NCBI GenBank assembly: GCA_958496175.1
Contig: OY292274.1
Span: 51,532,630 to 51,596,629, forward strand
Source of the DNA: Sisyra terminalis
Lineage: Eukaryota; Arthropoda; Insecta; Neuroptera; Sisyridae
Direction: 5' to 3'
Length of the DNA: 64,000 bases
Below, piece by piece: positions 23,421 through 35,440 of the stretch (within the stretch, counting starts at the first letter, position 1; every line of letters starts with the position of its first letter). The translations under genes and the position numbers were made by a program. The notes beneath the pieces are model-generated. The model was not told the DNA's origin and searched no databases. It saw only the letters and a program-made list of their open reading frames with translations.

Positions 23421-25410
23421 TAAATTTTTTATTTTTCTTAAATGGTATGCGTTGGAAAAGTCAAAATGATAGAATTTGAACTTAAAAAGCTCATTTGGCA
23501 TTAATGAAAATCTAATGTACTTGGATTAATATTGAAAATGTTTTTGGAAGCAACTTTGGGCTACAACGCTGTAAATCTTGAAAAGCATACAATACCAAAT
23601 TTGTAATCATTCGGGTGTTTGTTTAACCATTTCTATATAAATTTCAGAATATTTTTTTTTTGTATTTTTTTATAAGTTAATAAGTCAGTCTATTCATAAA
23701 ATATCTTTACTATGACTTGTAGCAGTGGCAAGTGGAAATTGGAGTATTGGAATATAAATACGTTCAGAAATGACATTACATTCCGGTTTTCCTAATATAT
23801 AGGAAATAATATATTTATTTGGCTTACCGGTGAATAAGTGGGCATAGCAATGTGATTTTTTTTTAATTATTTATCGAGTTTTTAAATTCTAAACAGTGGT
23901 TATTCTCCAAGTGACAAGCATAGGACTAAATCGATTTAGAGATTTTCAGTGAAATTTAAATTTAAAATTTATTATTTAAGATATGTTATATTCAATTTAA
24001 ATAAAATATAACTGCATTGGAACGATGAAATATTTGTATTTTGATTTTAAAAGGATAAATTTTTAAATTTTTAGTAATTTTGTAATACTCAGTATAGTTT
24101 ACGTCACTAATTTAGAATAATATTTAGAATAATTTAAGTATTTACTTATTAGTAATTTAAAGTTTGCTAGCCTACAAAAACAGGAATCTGTTTTGGTTAG
24201 CTTTTATTTAAGTAGTCGATAGCTCATCTTTTAAATATAAACCATATATTTTGCCAGTTATATAAAAGTTTTTCACAGTTTGTAAAGATTTTTTATAGAA
24301 ATCAAATCTATGTTACGGAAATTTCTATTGTACAGTAATTTTTAAAAAAAAAACAAAATTATGCAAAATTTAGTTTTGTTATTATATTAAAATTTTTATT
24401 GCTTTCCGTCTAACGGTAGATTTTCCGACGTTGCCCGCCCTTAATGGAATCTTTTCGGTTCAATGAAAATTGAAGTGTATGATTTTTTAAAAAACCTTAT
24501 ATAATGGAATTTACGAACTCCTATTGCTTATTGGTTTGATGCTATTTATTTTTATATTATTGAAGAATTTTATTGAAACACTTCCTAAAAATTATGTGGC
24601 TAGCAATAATTCATTTAAGAAATGCATAATTTTTGTACTTAAAAAAATTTAAATAGGTATGTTTGAATGAAAAACATATAAGAAATAATTAACTTTTTCA
24701 ATTTGAAATCCCAAACTTGGTAAGTATTTTTTAAATTTTTCGCTAAAATTCAAGTTCCAATAAAATTTTATACCATTCAAATCGTGACCAACAGAGAATT
24801 AAGTAGTGCACTATAAATATTTCTACTACTAGCTTTTCCTTAATTTGATATATGTAAACACATGTTTACTTCAGGGTTAATTCTACACGTAATCTTTAGA
24901 AAGATACAGTCTTGGAAAATATTTTTGCCATTGACATAATAAAATAAGTGGTAAAAAATTAAAAGTCTAAAAAAATTATTTAACCATTTGACAATAGATT
25001 ATAGTTGGTTAATTTAGGGACTTAAAATAAGTGGTAAAATTTGTAATTACAAATTTTGTATTTTTATATTTCGTAATGATTTTCCACCAAAGTAATCTAT
25101 CAAATTTTTGTTTTATTTGAAACTAATTTATGGATTACTTTAACTAATCATGTTAAATTGATGTTGCATGTAGCGAAGAAAATGCAATTTTATAAAACCT
25201 TTTCTAACTTTAAACTTATTTATTTAATCATAAAAAATTACAATAAATTGTTTCTAAGTATTATAGAAACAAATTGTATCGTCTTCATTTAAAACAATTT
25301 CATCGTATGACGCAAAATCTTAAATGTACAGTAAAAAAGTCTTAAAAATTTTGATTATTTGAAATTTGTTTCAAAAGCGCTTGATGGTTTCCTTCTGCTA
25401 AGTATAGAAA
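23421..25410. other. Intergenic, 3' side of the transporter gene
   Basis: AT-rich with no recognised gene. The last few hundred bases probably include the 3' UTR of the minus-strand transporter. Confidence 0.4.
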
Positions 25411-27620
25411 TTAACTGAGTCGTCTTTCAATGATTTCCAGTTGAATTTGATTGTTGTCTTGGTTGAGTTCTGCTTCCTTTTTTTGTAGTTTGGGAGTTTC
25501 ATTTCGTAGCCAGGCTTGAATCTCTTCGAGCGTTTTTCCCTTAGTTTCGGGTACGCATAGTAGTGAAAAAGCGATCCCGAAAACACAACAAATAGCAAAC
25601 ATAAAGAAGGGAACGTATATGCCAAATTCGTCAGCAACGAACTGAAACACTTTGGTAACAATACCGGCAATGAGTGAAAAGTACAGTTCCATGAAAGCCA
25701 ACGCTTTCGCCTTGATATTTGTTGGGAATAATTCGCCGAGCATTGTAATTGGAATGCTGCACATTCCAATGCTGAACAGGAAAATATACAATAGCATTGC
25801 AACCATCGGAATCCAGTAGAGATTTGACAAGTTCGTTGCCGTTTCGGTTTGCAAATAAAAGTAGGACCCTAATACAAATAAAGTGAGGGATGAGCCAACA
25901 CAAGAAAATGTAAATAGAACACGACGGCCGAGTCTATCCAATAAAAGAGATGAGAAGAAACATAATATTAACTGTAAGCCCATGTAAATAATAGCCGACA
26001 TTGTTGGCGAGATTTTATCACCAGCCATTGAAAAAATGTATTGAGTATAATAGTTGAATGCTGTGACGCCTGATAATTGTTGCACTGTTCGCAATCCGAT
26101 CGAAATAAAAACGGCTTTTCGATTGCTTTTATTCATAAATAAATCTCGAAAACGTCCCGATTCACTCATTTGTTGTTTTACGGCTCTATCCATTTGCTCT
26201 AATTCATTATCGACATTCTTATGTCGGCGTAAACGTTCCAAACAAATTCTCGCTTCCCCTTTTTTCTCTTTCATCAATAGGAAGTATGGCGATTCCGGGA
26301 CAAATTTAAACACAGACAATTGTATTAACGGAATACTCAACGCAAGCATTGCCATTTTTTTGATGGAAATAAACGGTCCAATCGCATTGATCAACAATTG
26401 TCCGATTATCAAAAATACGGTTACGCTCGATCCCAAAAAACCACGAATATCCCCGTCAGCGATTTCCGCAATATACATTGGTACAACCGTGTAAGCCAAA
26501 CCGTCTGATAAACCTGCGATAATTCGAGCAGTCATCAAAACATAGAAATTGTTTCCAACAGCAATCAAAATCCATGAAGTCAAATAAAATGGAATGGAAA
26601 TCATCATGGATTTTTTACGTCCAATTATATCAACGAAATACGATGAGATTATTGCTCCAAACATTGCACTAATGAGGGTACCGACGGCTAACCAGGATCC
26701 TTGATATCCATCGATTGGAATTGGAGAGTCTTCAGATAGTAACATTGGAAGAGTTGGTGAAGTCCATGATGCATGCAGTCCTACCGAAATAATCGTTAGG
26801 GTCGCTTAAAACAAAAGAATAATATTAAAAACCAATTCGATTTTCTACTATAATTATTTCAGATTCTACTATAGTTACTATTAAAAAGTCAAAGAAATTA
26901 TCCGGTTTTGGCAGATTTTTTTCCAATACAAATAAAAAAATATGATGAAAAATCGTTTTTAAAACCGGCAATTAAAATTTTTGCAATTAAAATCTCTATC
27001 CAAGTATAACATTCATATTATATTTAGATATAATATTTTTGAGAGAAATTTCAAGAAAGTTTTTAAAACAACAATATATTTGAAAGAAAGAGTACGACTG
27101 AATAACATGCTGTCTTGTTTTATTCTAATTATTAAATGTGTAAATTTAAAACAAAGATGCAAACTTTAAATAAAACTGTTATTATTTATTTAATTTTCTC
27201 ATGTTTAGTTTTTAGTATAGATTTGTTAACTATTTATTGTTTATATTTTTAGTTTGCCTGAAGAAGCAGAAATAAAGACTGCGAAACGACGCAATTTTTA
27301 TAATTTAAAATTTTCATTTTATAAAGTCCAAACTCCTAAGATAAAAAATTTATTATTTATTAAATCATAGACGAGATTCAAAATGTTAATATGAATATGC
27401 TTGATTTGTGGGATCTACATTACTGGGAAGTATCAAATGAGTCTCTTGAGTATGAAATGGATCACCGGTGATCAACTGGTTATAGGAAGTAGATACAAAA
27501 TTTAAAAGTAAACAAACAAGAAACATAATCTAATTAAAATTAAAAAAAATATTTACCGATAAAAGTCATTAAAATTTGGTACCATTTTTTGGATTTTTCT
27601 CGTTTGGGAATTTCATCCAT
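25411..27620 (-). CDS. Tret1-like facilitated trehalose/sugar transporter (MFS)
   Basis: Two coding exons, 27620-27557 and 26804-25411, joined in phase 1 across a GT-AG intron of 752 bases, give 485 residues. This is the usual length for insect Tret1-like proteins of the sugar-porter branch of the MFS, which carry trehalose or hexoses across the plasma membrane down their gradient. Visible signatures: a SVGLHASWTSPTLP first-helix segment, YFVDIIGRKKSM after helix 2, RIIAGLSDGLAYTVVPMYIAE with the downstream RG, PESPYFL before the central loop, QQLSGVTAFNYY in helix 7, LDRLGRR, and PETKGKTLEEI near the C-terminus. Twelve hydrophobic helices are apparent. The start gives a short basic cytoplasmic tail. 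The exact substrate cannot be told from sequence. Confidence 0.9.
27258..27287 (+). ncRNA. Hammerhead-ribozyme-like core
   Basis: CTGAAGA is followed by AGCAG, a nine-base loop, CTGC and GAAAC. This matches the catalytic order CUGANGA, stem II (GCAG/CUGC), GAAA of hammerhead ribozymes in Penelope-like elements. Flanking stems I and III are not obvious. It lies in the 5' flank of the transporter gene but on the opposite strand. Confidence 0.4.
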
Positions 27621-29279
27621 ATCGTCAAAATTTCAAGTTTTTTTTTTAAATAACAAAAGTTTTAAAATAAAGGTAAATTATTGATTCGAAGGTAACTCTT
27701 TCGAAAATTGATAAATTTAGTCACTTTAGATATTAGATTATTGTTGCACTATTCATTTTTAAATTTGTTTAATTTTTTTTTTAATTTTTATTAAAGCCAA
27801 AACATATTACGAACTTTTATCTCGGCATGATCAGAAGTAACTCGTCGAATCAATGAAACAAGGAAAAATAAAATTCACGTCTCTTAAATCTCAGCTAGTG
27901 GGGATGAAGTTTGAAAACGATAAATTTTAAATAAAATTCACTATAAATCAAAAATCGGGTAGGGATAGTGAGAATAAAATTATTTCTGTGCATACACATT
28001 TATGGTTATTGATTATTAATATATTGAATGTTTGTAATATTGTAGGTTTTTGATTAATTTATTGATTAGTAAGAAAATGTTTTGAAATGTTTGTAAACCT
28101 ATTGTTGGAAAAGTTATAAGGCAAACAAAAATCATTGGAACAACACAAAGACAGCTTTGAAAAAAGGTATTCTATGTAGCTGTTGGTTAGTGTAAATATT
28201 GTCATGTAATTTCCATATTTTCTTGTAAAGTTGGAATTTTCATATTGTGTTTTTCTTTTTGGACGTGCCACCCAGTTTCAAGTGCTAAGCGAAAAATAAC
28301 GTCATAGTCTCAGATATATATCTATGTGTGTAAATCGAAACCTCATACATATGCACTCTACTCACTTTAGTTTAGCAAAGTTTAACGATTGCGAATTTTT
28401 CGATTTCCTTAAAGCAGCAAACACAAAAGTATTTTTAAGAGATATTCCTTGACAATCAAGGAACTTCGGGTCAACTTTATAATTGAAAAACTTCAATACA
28501 TTCTTTTAAAATTTCATATTGATAATTCATAACTATATGAAAAAGAAGTATACAAATTATTATTACATAAAATTATTTTTGTTCTTATTGAAATTATGAT
28601 TTCTGTAGAAATTGGCACTCTAATAAAATACGTTCCATAGATGAGAATGTTTATAAAACTTGTTAGAGTTATTAATAAAACATGAAAATTAAACCCAAGA
28701 ATAATCTATTGAATCATAAGACAAACACATAAAAAGAAAAACAAAAAAGTTAAACGCTAATAACTAATGCTATAACATAAAATTGCATATTTGCCTATAT
28801 TACCATCGAAGAATTAGAAGACTATAAGTGGATATTTAAATTCTTTGGTTTTATATTAAAATTTTGCACAACATAGTTATTAATAATGAAATAAATTTAA
28901 TAATTATTTTTAATGAAATATTTAGGATCAGGGATGGTTTTTCCATCATCTTTTCACTGTGTTTTTGTTCTACGGTCTATATCGAGCAATGCTTTTTAAA
29001 AACCCATTCTATGATAGTATTTTTAACTATGTCAGATTTACTTTATGCAAAAGGGGAATAAAAACAAAATTTTTATTGTTGAATTTTTTTCTACTTTGCA
29101 TAGAAAATTTTTTATAGAAAACAAATATTAACGGTAGTCTAACAAATAATTAAGTTAAGAATAGGGGAAGCAGATTTGATTTTTTTATTTTCTACTATTG
29201 CGACTCTGGTGAATAAAAAAAATTGTATTCAAGTTACATATGTAAGTTTTACAAAAAAAAAAAAAAAATAACGGTGTAC
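27621..29279. other. Intergenic, 5' flank of the transporter gene
   Basis: AT-rich. Leader exons and a promoter for the transporter could lie here but are not identifiable. I see no recognised repeat. Confidence 0.35.
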
Positions 29280-30605
29280 ACTTATGTACGCGTGGGAGAA
29301 GTTATAAAAAATTTATTTTATCCAATGCTATAGCATTTTCCGGAAATGCCTGAAATAGCACATCAGTTATAAGTAGTTTGTGATAACTAAAGTATGATAC
29401 AATTTTCAATCCAATTTTTGATTTTAATGTCAATACAATAGGCAAATGTTATCTGGCGACAAAGACAAAGAGCAACGACTGTAAACACGTACATGTAAGA
29501 GTAATACAGATATAATATTTATTGCCCCAATTTTGAACTAACTGATTGTTGTCATTGGTTTCAACTGTCATTTCGTTTTCATTCAATTACAAATTTTTAC
29601 CATTTGTCAGTTTTGCCAGTGTTGGGCAGTGAATATTTCCTAGAACGTTATGGTTCATGTGCCTTTTAGAACGGTCAAAACTAGCGAAGTTGCATTTTCT
29701 ACATAATTTTTGCTTTAATTCGTGACTTTTTTGTTAATTCAATTCTAATATCGTAAAATTTGCTCTTCTGTTGGTAAATTTTATTATGGCCTGATTTACT
29801 TGCGAATTAAATCAAAAACAAAAAAGAAAATACTGCGTTTTCAGATATTGATGTCGCTAAAAGGGACATTAGCCGAATTGGCTATTGATACATATTGGAT
29901 GTATATATACAGTTGGCTATTTGTACATAATGTATAGTACTTCACAATATTATACATAATTGACTACTAATACAAAGTATCTTACATATATGTATAATTT
30001 TCTATAATCTTTAATAGTTAACCAAATTTGTTTTTCTATAAAATAAAGTTTTTATTAGAATTAAGATTATTAATTACAATAATGAAAAATTACTTATAAA
30101 ATAAAGAAATGGCAATTAAAGCTAATTATTCGTACAATTCTAATATTTGTAATAATTAATTATTTATTTTATGTCAAAATTTTGTATGTTATAATTCAAG
30201 CTACTGAGGAAGTACGCGGCAAAATTAAAGGGAATATATTCTCTTTACATATGTATTACCTTTTTATCAATACAGTATGGGTCACTTGTTCGAAAAACAA
30301 TGAAAACATTTTTCATATAGAAATGGACATAAAAGTTATATACTATCATGTAAAGATATGAATAAACAGTCAATTGCATATACATATAGTTTGTATAAAT
30401 AGTCAATTGTGTGCACCTACAACAGATACAAAAGCGACATAGTAAAAGTTAAATTAATTCAATAATAATTGTATATTTTTATTACCCATTTATATTTATG
30501 TATTGAAACTGACTTTCAATTCAAATATAGAAAAACATAATGCATTATAATGTATCAATCGACTGTCCTTACATTATTTTAAATATTGCATTAAATAATT
30601 TCCAA
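29280..30605 (+). repeat. Dispersed repeat family, copy A (longest)
   Basis: Shares long stretches with the reverse strand of 58085-58905. Anchors are GTTTCAACTGTCATTTC, GTGTTGGGCAGTGAATATTT, GTTCGAAAAA, ACCCATTTATAT and AATGTATCAATCGACT. The block 29850-30180 is absent from the other copy and looks inserted. Non-coding, with no terminal repeats seen. Probably an unclassified transposon or SINE-like family. Confidence 0.65.
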
Positions 30606-33293
30606 AAATACCTTTCTTTTAAATGTACTTAAACTATATGGATATGGATTAATATGCATTAATATGGATATGGTTCATACTATAAAAATTGAAAATGTTA
30701 TTATAAGTTAGATGGTATCGATTGTTTAATTATTAAAAACAACTGATGATGACTGATACTTCGTCGTCGATCATTTCAGTTGTTTTCCCTATAGAAAAAC
30801 AAAAAGTATGTGCTAGCGATCGACTTGATCGGCCCGACCGCGTTTTTAGTACTATCAAAATTAGCCAGTTTCGGTTTGTTCGCTAACTGTTTGCGAGCAA
30901 CTTCTTACTGTAGCTTCGGCGTCATTTTTAATTAAAAATTTAGTCTGAGCATTTTTGCATACGCCGCTAAAGAAGTATAACTCCAAAAAAAAAAATACAT
31001 TCAATTTGCCGACTATCAGATCAGTGGTTGTTTTTCAACCCCTTCAACTCATATTCAAACATTGATTTAAAAAAATTTGGTTAATAAGTACCTGTCTTAT
31101 TTAATGGTTGTGGCTATCGTTTGTACTAATAGTTAATTTTAAAATATTGCTTGGGAAAGTATAATGTACAAAAAATTGAAGTTTTAATTTTCATTGTTCT
31201 ATTACTGTTTATAAATTTAAACTTACAGAATAAAATTATTAGCTGTATGTATCATCATAATGTCCGTACAAATGGTTTGCATTTCAACACAATATAGGTA
31301 CCGAAATTCATTATGTTAAACGAATAATTCGATTGCCAAAGCTGTTTGATCATAATGTCAATTTGAATATATGACAGGGTATAGTCGGATCATCGGTTGG
31401 AAACTATAGAAGGGTTTATTAAATTGATTGCTGAATACTTCAACCAAAGCTCTTTGGAATATAAATTTTCAATGCCAGTATTTACCATTTTTTCAAAACA
31501 ACTTTCTATTTTCTATAAGTTACATGAAAAAATAATTTCTTTCTGATGAGCAAAAAATCAATAAATTTCAATACATTCAATATATATTTTTGTAGGAAAT
31601 CAAATTATTTACGAAAAAGTCTCTTATAACTTTTTCATTAAGTTGGTAATATAGGCGATATTGGAGAGCAAAATTCAGAGGTAAAAAATACATAATTTTA
31701 TTGCTAATAGTTTAATAAGTAAGGATTGTTCAGAACGTAAATTAAATTTAGCAGTTTTTTGATCTTATTTTCGCTCTTTCAATTTTTGACCTCTTCCCGG
31801 CCAAGTGTCTTACGTAATTTATGAATGAACGCTTATTAGGAAATAAGGATTGCATATTTTCATAAAAATCAACTGATTTATTAAAACAGAAACTTTGCTA
31901 AATCAATAAATGTAAACGTTTCAAATATAATCGCAATAAAATTCAATTGAGACCTATTTTTATGCTTTTTTGAAGACTTTAATAAAATTATATGTATCGA
32001 TTTTTAAAATATTTCGACTTAGGTATAAGCATATATAATATAATTGTTGAACACTATAGGTTAACTTATACGCATCGATAAATCGAAAGTAAAAATATCG
32101 CTAGATACTATATTTAAAAATATCTAATATTTTTTTTACACAAATAAATGTCTTTTCACCAAAATCGAAAAATGGATTCGTTAATAATTTTAAGAAAATG
32201 TGGTGTTTGATGAGACACCGACTTTTAACTTTAATTTTATTCGTTCGAACATGTTAATGTCTAAGCAAATAAACTATTGTATAATTTTTGTAGAAATTCA
32301 GACGACACAAATTTTTTATCGAATAAAAATATTTATTCGGAAATTTCAACAAATCAATTTATAGAGAATTACCAGTTTGAATAATTGAGAAATAAATAAG
32401 ATGCGATGCGTAGTTTCTATTGAAAAACTTTCGTTTGTCCATAATATTAACTGAAAAATTTCAATTGGGAAAAAGTTTTTCATGAAATTATTTAATTTAT
32501 AAGACATACATACATAACGTGTGAGAGTTGTAAGTATGAAGAATCTATGGCTACCGAATATACGACTAACATCAGAAATTGATCGGTAAAGAGGTTGTAT
32601 TTTTTCGCTGAAATATAACTGCTCATAAATCGGTGACATTCACATTTTGTTTGTTCAAGGTAAATGTTTGAACTGAACAATTTATTTGCATTAGTAATAT
32701 TGTTAGTTATGGGTCACAGCAGTGGGAAAAACCTCCACATCAAGTGACATCTTTGGGTAATTAAATGTTGAATCTTCTTATTCTAAGACCATTGAGAAAT
32801 ATAAGGCTTAAATGTTTCAACTTATAAATTTTATTTTTTACTAAAAAAAATTATGAGTTCCATATAAAAAAAATTAGAAGTTATTTACAATAATTATTTG
32901 ATGAGTATTTCAACGAATTAGCAATGAAAAATGATTGAATAATTAAGATATTAAATTAAATTAGAGTTTTTATCGAAAAACGGTAAACCCTCGAATTTTC
33001 GTTTTTGTGAAATTAACTGTTTTTAAAAAAATTGCGTTTGTTTAGTTTATGTATTTTATGATATATAATTGCAATAAACAATTTCAATATTATTAAATTA
33101 TAGTATTACGTTTGTCGCAATTAGTTACCTTATTAATGCATTGCAGACATTTGCTAATGGAATAATTTTTTTAATACCATTAAATAATAGTGATTGATTT
33201 TAATTTTATTATGAGAAAATAATTTTGGGTATTGGTATAATATCAATTATTTGTTGGATAATAAAACTTGTATTGTAGTGATACTAAAAGGTA
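30606..33293. other. Intergenic with a small hairpin and a CpG-richer patch
   Basis: A hairpin with an 11-bp perfect stem (AAAACAACTGA/TCAGTTGTTTT) lies at 30736-30786. A GC/CpG-richer patch runs from 30815 to 30930. The remainder is AT-rich with short open frames only. Confidence 0.35.
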
Positions 33294-33446
33294 ATATGGA
33301 TCAGCGGTTTTTGACCTCATGGATCACTAAGTTAATAATTTAAATCCCGTGAACCACTAAAAGGAATTTTTAAGTGTTAAACATATTTAATTAGTATATT
33401 CCACATTTCTCTACGGATCACCACTTTGGCGACCGCTAATATAAAT
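33294..33446. mobile_element. Small hAT-like MITE
   Basis: The element at 33302-33438 begins CAGCGGTTTTTGACC. The reverse complement of its other end begins TAGCGGTCGCCAAAG, and both ends have GGATCAC/TGATCCG inside. Flanking 8-mers ATATGGAT and ATATAAAT agree at six of eight positions. Confidence 0.55.
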
Positions 33447-34775
33447 ATTTTCATGTATTCTAACTACAAAGTGCGTATTTTAGAGTATCAATCAAAACTT
33501 CAATAATTCCTTGGTACTCAAAAATATTTGTCGATAGTTATATTTGGGGTACTATCGTATTTATAACGAAATCTTTATTATTGACTGAAGGAAAAACTTA
33601 GCTTATTTCGAAAAATTAAGATAAAGAATATTACTACAATTAGGTACCTTTAATTTTAGGGATCAGTTACAAATATAATAAACATCCGTACCAAAGCAAT
33701 AACTTAAATTAACTATGTCGTGATACCTTCTTAATCTATAACTATAAAAAAGTGTAGAAGAAAAATTGGAAAACTTATACAAAACGGAAGAAGACAAATT
33801 AATATCATAGGTTTTTAAAAGAAGAAGAAACTGAGGAATGAATTCAAGAAGGGAATGATTCAAGCAGGAAACCATTAGGCAGGAAATAGAAAAAGAACAG
33901 CCTCGAATGAGGAACGTTAACTAGGCTGACTTAGTTTTTTGTTTTGCTAAGTTTTTGATCATTTTTTTCATTAAAATTGCTTAAAAATATTTTTTCCTCA
34001 TTACATATTTATTGCTTTACTTATTACGATTGTGCTAAAATATATTTTAAAACGTAATGGAGGAAATCTGAACCAGGTACTTGAAGGTACGAACTAAACT
34101 GAAATTTCCAAATTAAAAAACACATAATAACATAAACCTACCATGTTATGTTTTGTCTTTGTTTTGTTTTGTCATGTCGTTTTAAATGACTTCTACTGTA
34201 GGTCCAAGGAAATTAAACTTTAGTTTTCAGTACCAAGTCAAGAAAAATTCGAATCCAATTAACTGTTTTTCAATTAGAGTAAATGCAATAATTTCAGCAA
34301 AAATCGAATATGACTCATTGAGTATAGTCAAGGAAAATAGAAATTATATTTTTTTTGGCTTAGTAACAGTTGTACGCTCTGAAAGCAAGATTTCAATTTA
34401 AATACATTTTGTTAATCTATGACGTAATTTGATATGTAAAAGATATATAAAATGTTTTTTCTTTTGATATATTTATTAGAAGTATTATTTTTTTAATTTA
34501 TTTATAATTATAGTAAGTTTGTATTAAAAGATATAATATTCTTAATGCCGGACTCATTATACATTTCGGTTCTAATGAATTGAGTAGTTAACATAAGCTT
34601 ATGTGTATAAAAGGAGTTAATGATCGTATTCGACTTCGGACCAGTATTTTCATTCATGGTTAGTCGAATCATGCCATAAAGATATATTTATCCAAAACAT
34701 ATCACTATTTTTAGGTAAAAATACGCAAGTTTTCTCTATTCTCTGGATAAAATTTTATCTGGATGCCCCCATTCA
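33447..34775. other. Intergenic, AT-rich
   Basis: A purine-rich stretch at 33740-33930 encodes lysine/glutamate-rich fragments in several frames but no recognisable domain. A short open frame at 34186-34401 has no similarity I can name. Confidence 0.35.
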
Positions 34776-35440
34776 TTAGGTGTGTAATTATGAAACCAGA
34801 ATTTTCCAGTGGTACTGGCTGTTAATATTGCGCCTGCAAAACCATGTCACAAGACAATTTTTTTGTTTTGATATGTGACTAAGATTTTCAATTCGTAAAA
34901 GTGTAAATTTCCTAAAACTTCGTCATTTTGAAAAGCATTGAACATTTGGAGTTTTGTGTCTTAACAGTACAATTCGTGGATCAAGCTTTAGCTTAAAAGC
35001 TTTAAATAGGCCAGAATATCAAAATCAGGGATACAAAGTGATTTTGTTGTATGATAATTCTCCAGGTCCTACAGAAAAATGAGTGAAGGAAATGATTAAG
35101 ATGTTCAGTTTGGAAACACTTTCGCATATGGCTTATTTCCCAGATTTGGCTTCTTCAGATTATTACTTTTTTGCATTGATGTAACTTGCTTAGCAGCACT
35201 TCACATTTTACGAAGAACTACAAAAATGGCTCGATGATGGGTTTTGCTTAAAAAAATGATAATTTTTTTGACATTTTATCCACAAATTGTCAAAAAGAAG
35301 GCAAACATATAGAGCTATTATAGGGAATTAATTTAAATACGATGGGTATTTTCATTAAGAAATAATAAAAGCTTATTTTACAGAAAAAAATTGCGGCTAC
35401 ATATTTTCATGGTAGGTATAGAAATTCTGGTCTTAATCCG
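34776..35440 (+). pseudogene. Decayed mariner element (D34D transposase remnant)
   Basis: The left end TTAGGTGTGTAATTATGAAA followed by CCAGAATTT is a typical mariner terminus. The right end (35420-35440) is a diverged inverse sharing ACCAGAATTT. Inside, 35037-35190 gives the transposase C-terminal part with LLYDNSPGP (second Asp) and YFPDLASSDYYFF (third Asp). The spacing between those two Asp residues is 34, as in true mariners. An in-frame TGA (near 35081) and a later TAA, plus loss of the N-terminal half, make it inactive. It differs from the mariner at 42239. Confidence 0.75.

Noticed and set aside
25398..26494. Open frames overlapping the transporter in other frames and on the other strand
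   Set aside because: Shadows of a well-supported coding frame.
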